A DNA stretch of 33,362 bases from the NCBI GenBank assembly GCA_016220095.1, contig JACRIJ010000122.1:1-33362 (forward strand), written 5' to 3'. The stretch is from Planctomycetota bacterium (lineage in GTDB: Bacteria > Planctomycetota > MHYJ01 > JACQXL01 > JACRIJ01). Made by a program: the position numbers and the translations under genes. The first letter of the stretch is position 1. Every line of letters starts with the position of its first letter. Under the pieces are notes generated by a model. It was not told the DNA's origin and did no database searches. It saw only the letters and a list, made by a program, of their open reading frames with translations. Below are positions 32,701-33,362 of the stretch, piece by piece.

Positions 32701-33362
32701 TTATCCAATGCGGCATTGACATAAAAATACGCAGTGTTTGACCTTTTAACAAGCGTTAAATGATACCATACCCCTTGTGTCAGGACGGCAGTACTGTACT
32801 GTCCTATTCCCGAACCGCTTGCGGAAATATACCATACAACAGTGCCATCGGCATTAAAAATAAGCGCGTAGCCCGGATACCATGTCCCACCGTCCCTGAT
32901 TTTACTGACAATTCCTCCTCTTTTCAAAGTATCAGCCTTCATCCATACTTCAACCGTAAAATCATTTGCTCCAAAATCAAGTGAACCGTTTGCCGGATCG
33001 CCAGCATCCGCATAATCATCCGTACCGTCAAAATCTACTGCACCGTCAAATTCCCCAACAGCCCATTGCATGCCGGCGCCATTCGCATTTGATGCCGCCG
33101 CATTACTTAAATAACCAGAAGTATCCTGCATTCCGTATGTAGAGCCATTGGAGATGCTTCCGGCAGTCCCACCGTCAAAATGCCAGCTCCCTACCAATCC
33201 GGTCTCGTTATACACCGGATTTTCCACCTTTACCTGATAATCCGACAGCGGTGAGGCGCCGGCATTATTTATAGTGACCGCTTTACGGTACTGCCACGCG
33301 CTCATCGCGGAAGGCCAATTTTCCGCGGGTTTCCACCAGTCCGTCTGCTGTGCGGCTATCTG
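26790..33362 (-). CDS. Giant surface protein, 5'-truncated: DUF2341/LamG, beta-helix, BACON-like and FN3-like domains
   Basis: The frame stays open to the window edge, so at least 2190 residues are present and the true start is outside. The first ATG inside (33305) is probably internal, because 19 in-frame codons precede it (ending TDWWKPAENWPSA) and lead into the DUF2341 opening AWQYRKAVTI. Domains, numbered from that Met: DUF2341/LamG unit (4-540, LamG about 37-256), LamG 2 (about 610-775), LamG 3 (845-1052) and a second DUF2341-type unit (to about 1300). These are followed by a beta domain shared with the 20765-22273 product (1315-1405), module M (1407-1508), FN3-like (to 1615), right-handed beta-helix (1620-1815), two BACON-like domains (1825-2040), FN3-like (2068-2148) and the tail ACFIKKIFRR. 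LamG and beta-helix domains suggest glycan or matrix binding. No protease or glycosidase motif was recognised. Confidence 0.9.
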   Translation of the reverse strand, partial: QIAAQQTDWWKPAENWPSAMSAWQYRKAVTINNAGASPLSDYQVKVENPVYNETGLVGSWHFDGGTAGSISNGSTYGMQDTSGYLSNAAASNANGAGMQWAVGEFDGAVDFDGTDDYADAGDPANGSLDFGANDFTVEVWMKADTLKRGGIVSKIRDGGTWYPGYALIFNADGTVVWYISASGSGIGQYSTAVLTQGVWYHLTLVKRSNTAYFYVNAALDNSLSANYNVDNSYSLWIGSTYNTGGNEYFDGLIDGVRVYNRALLASEISSHYEAKMKLNYADIRFTGNSGTEFPYWMEKDGTFWVKVAGTDSIPVGLSNVYMYYGNSNASSGGSYANNGANTFEFFDEFATDSWTDIGTLIYVDAANKRLYMKGNRSSTDNRSYFDKSSISDVGWKMNFILCITSSSGGNGLVDLGCFSNTENRYGGAGDAIFVTLGNTTIYPSRCMDNGSVIADPPSNITILQNTKYFVTLERTATTQIKTSVFLDAARTQHIAGSPVTNSIPSTVSGLRYFQAGNYKDGIGADFVEGWADTAYSTQYISSVPTATVGSEITQASEWQNRQLITVTNNETASALSSGYSVKADVDLDFLRNAGNLNNDLSDLRVVAYDRTGSASYELDRDIIKGQGINLNGSSQYVTAGVLGISNENNSFTLSAWVKPNSVTAYQVIIGNGDGGAASSGKFNTFIRIENNGTVLFNMGKAQVWAAYQFSTVGTTLNAGAWYNIAATYDGSKTLAGMKLYINGVLQNNSSGNFGTLSTSYDDWSIGVGRGGAGVSSYFNGIIDEAVVYNRELSASEVQAIYRTTPLVPDTSTKGLYHLDNDAGDASGNGNNGALSGSPYYTEGKVVGKGSVGMGKELSSTTTTGLLGLWHMNESSWNGTANEVVDSSSNGRHGTAQSGAGTASSAKLGAYAGTFNGSNNYATVSNFPNSETFTAELWFFPTANMTTGTRRGIIGNWENSNYRWMFWQDSTDGTNVVKAAIYRNSTTYNTPTVTLTTGQWQYIVIKAESGSLSLIVNGGTPQTVTTTGTMNYSSNYTLYMGGINIAGAYNYVNAKIDEVAVYNRALSISEIREHYNAQNEVWFKTQSAINASSTSELSVQHSYYMYYNNATANSAIENRGNVYALFDDFEDGDQSGWTNNAGTWTESGGMRHQTDTTGAVYKYSYKTLTGLSNYLVSAQFKVPSSFGTIVPRGGVLLEKGANSYVHVAAYGATEGVPDLTKTNILEDNNVWGSGPGSIGMTLQVGQFYQIEGLRQGDNIQKSRIYNLGTTAPSWQATWTNTSKTNTLVGLYGGYNNAIDFDNFMVRAYTAAEPSCSFSTEELIPDPYYSSGTFTSAPKDIGDNSTTVDSVAWTSAGAGTITMQVRAGNTDPAGWDDFTPAWEIVTNGDTSIAAAGRYLQYKAIFTGDGSSSDPVLTDVTVTYTVPIVPPVDSVSCDKLTNNWYSTATFTFTNTVGFGAQINKYYYVWDNVSSYTFTLTEPVWNSSTPPVTAPQLLNSAISDGSWYFHYLPYSSTNTTGMAQDIGPFKYDGAAPPATMFSLPLNNASISTSTADFSWDAVTDLSGVSYTLQLDNYTSFSSPVVNKTNLSNPSYTLSGAGAEILIGNSTYYWRVIAVDGAGNMSYTTNPSYYKFTTTSTIPQMINESTGESYATIQDAINSASTTDGDTISIEDTIAHTESITLSKDVTLQNGILSPTAGFAVTGQGTAGGEVLRNCVITSGGVSNLALGENLTIFSPDSAVLVIENSHLVNCLIEFGAEITNSTLENCDIAVTSDYFVDAVNGDFHLQSTAINAIDKGKDLSAEFSVDIAGFQRGEDVLDIVNFDSSAWDIGAYEYVLASGYINPVIGTTDYAVVYVYPSGFVFSAQYGTPATLLTQTLAVSKGTLLDFDWVLQDDADWLVVTPAAGTAGSAASVSVTIDISNLPAGIHEAVITLSSDTAINVPIEIPVSLVIYEDQGQEQGIAVLSTNPSSVSFYVTGESSSGTSKQLTLSNTGTASLNWTLSESLEWLSADIFSGSLSEAGTQEINLTVNTASLDEGIDTGTITITSAEALNSPVQIPVSVYIPGNSGFITGPIQDLSAPLKPNLLYPVYGQKDITAPMLEWENMTNATYWMQIGKDMDFTEIFVNKVMDEARYQTFSVTSGQVYYWRVKAINSAGMSEWSDTYWFQVKNGASGEESPKSACFIKKIFRR

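Overview
The window is a bacterial chromosomal fragment in which every convincing gene lies on the minus strand. I infer an uncultured Planctomycetota or other PVC/Omnitrophota-like lineage. The reasons are a Hanks-type Ser/Thr kinase fused to a zinc ribbon and long TPR arrays, an FG-GAP/ASPIC-UnbV lipoprotein, a DUF1080 domain, LamG/DUF2341 giants, many carboxypeptidase-regulatory-like Ig modules, and a TPR-type sigma-54 activator. No rRNA, ribosomal protein or other taxonomic marker is present, so this placement is tentative. No tRNA, CRISPR array, phage gene or transposase was seen.

Layout, right to left in the direction of transcription. (1) 33362-26790: the 3' part of a giant surface protein (DUF2341/LamG, beta-helix, BACON-like and FN3-like domains), open to the window edge. 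(2) 26789-25247: 1.5 kb without a gene, packed with palindromic and 8-9 bp periodic repeats, some inserted inside others. (3) 25246-22729: a two-gene unit, a HEAT-repeat secreted protein and a Spy/CpxP-like membrane-anchored protein. (4) 22728-22274: a MITE-like palindromic element. (5) 22273-6967: seven co-directional genes with gaps of 25-105 bp, probably one operon: secreted propeller-like protein, 58-aa two-TM protein, two membrane-anchored Ig-module proteins with a TPR-DUF1080 protein between them, a BNR-propeller protein, and the kinase. (6) 6966-6007: a second repeat-rich gap, ending in a strong sigma-54 promoter. (7) 6006-2791: two lipoprotein genes, a CarboxypepD_reg-like protein and the FG-GAP/ASPIC protein. 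(8) 2600-651: the sigma-54 activator. (9) 397-191: a small protein behind a second sigma-54-type promoter. (10) 126-9: another double-hairpin palindrome at the left edge.

How it may work together (inference): nearly all products are secreted or membrane-anchored and built from beta-sandwich, propeller and TPR modules, which suggests a cell-surface or envelope function. Two sigma-54-type promoters flank an activator gene, so the lipoprotein pair, the activator and the small gene look like a local sigma-54 regulon. The seven-gene run pairs a transmembrane kinase, whose TPR array should lie outside the cytoplasm, with surface proteins that could be its ligands or outputs. A domain present three times in two different giant proteins, a shared Cys-Phe tail on those two proteins, and a hierarchy of nested intergenic repeats are the least explained items.
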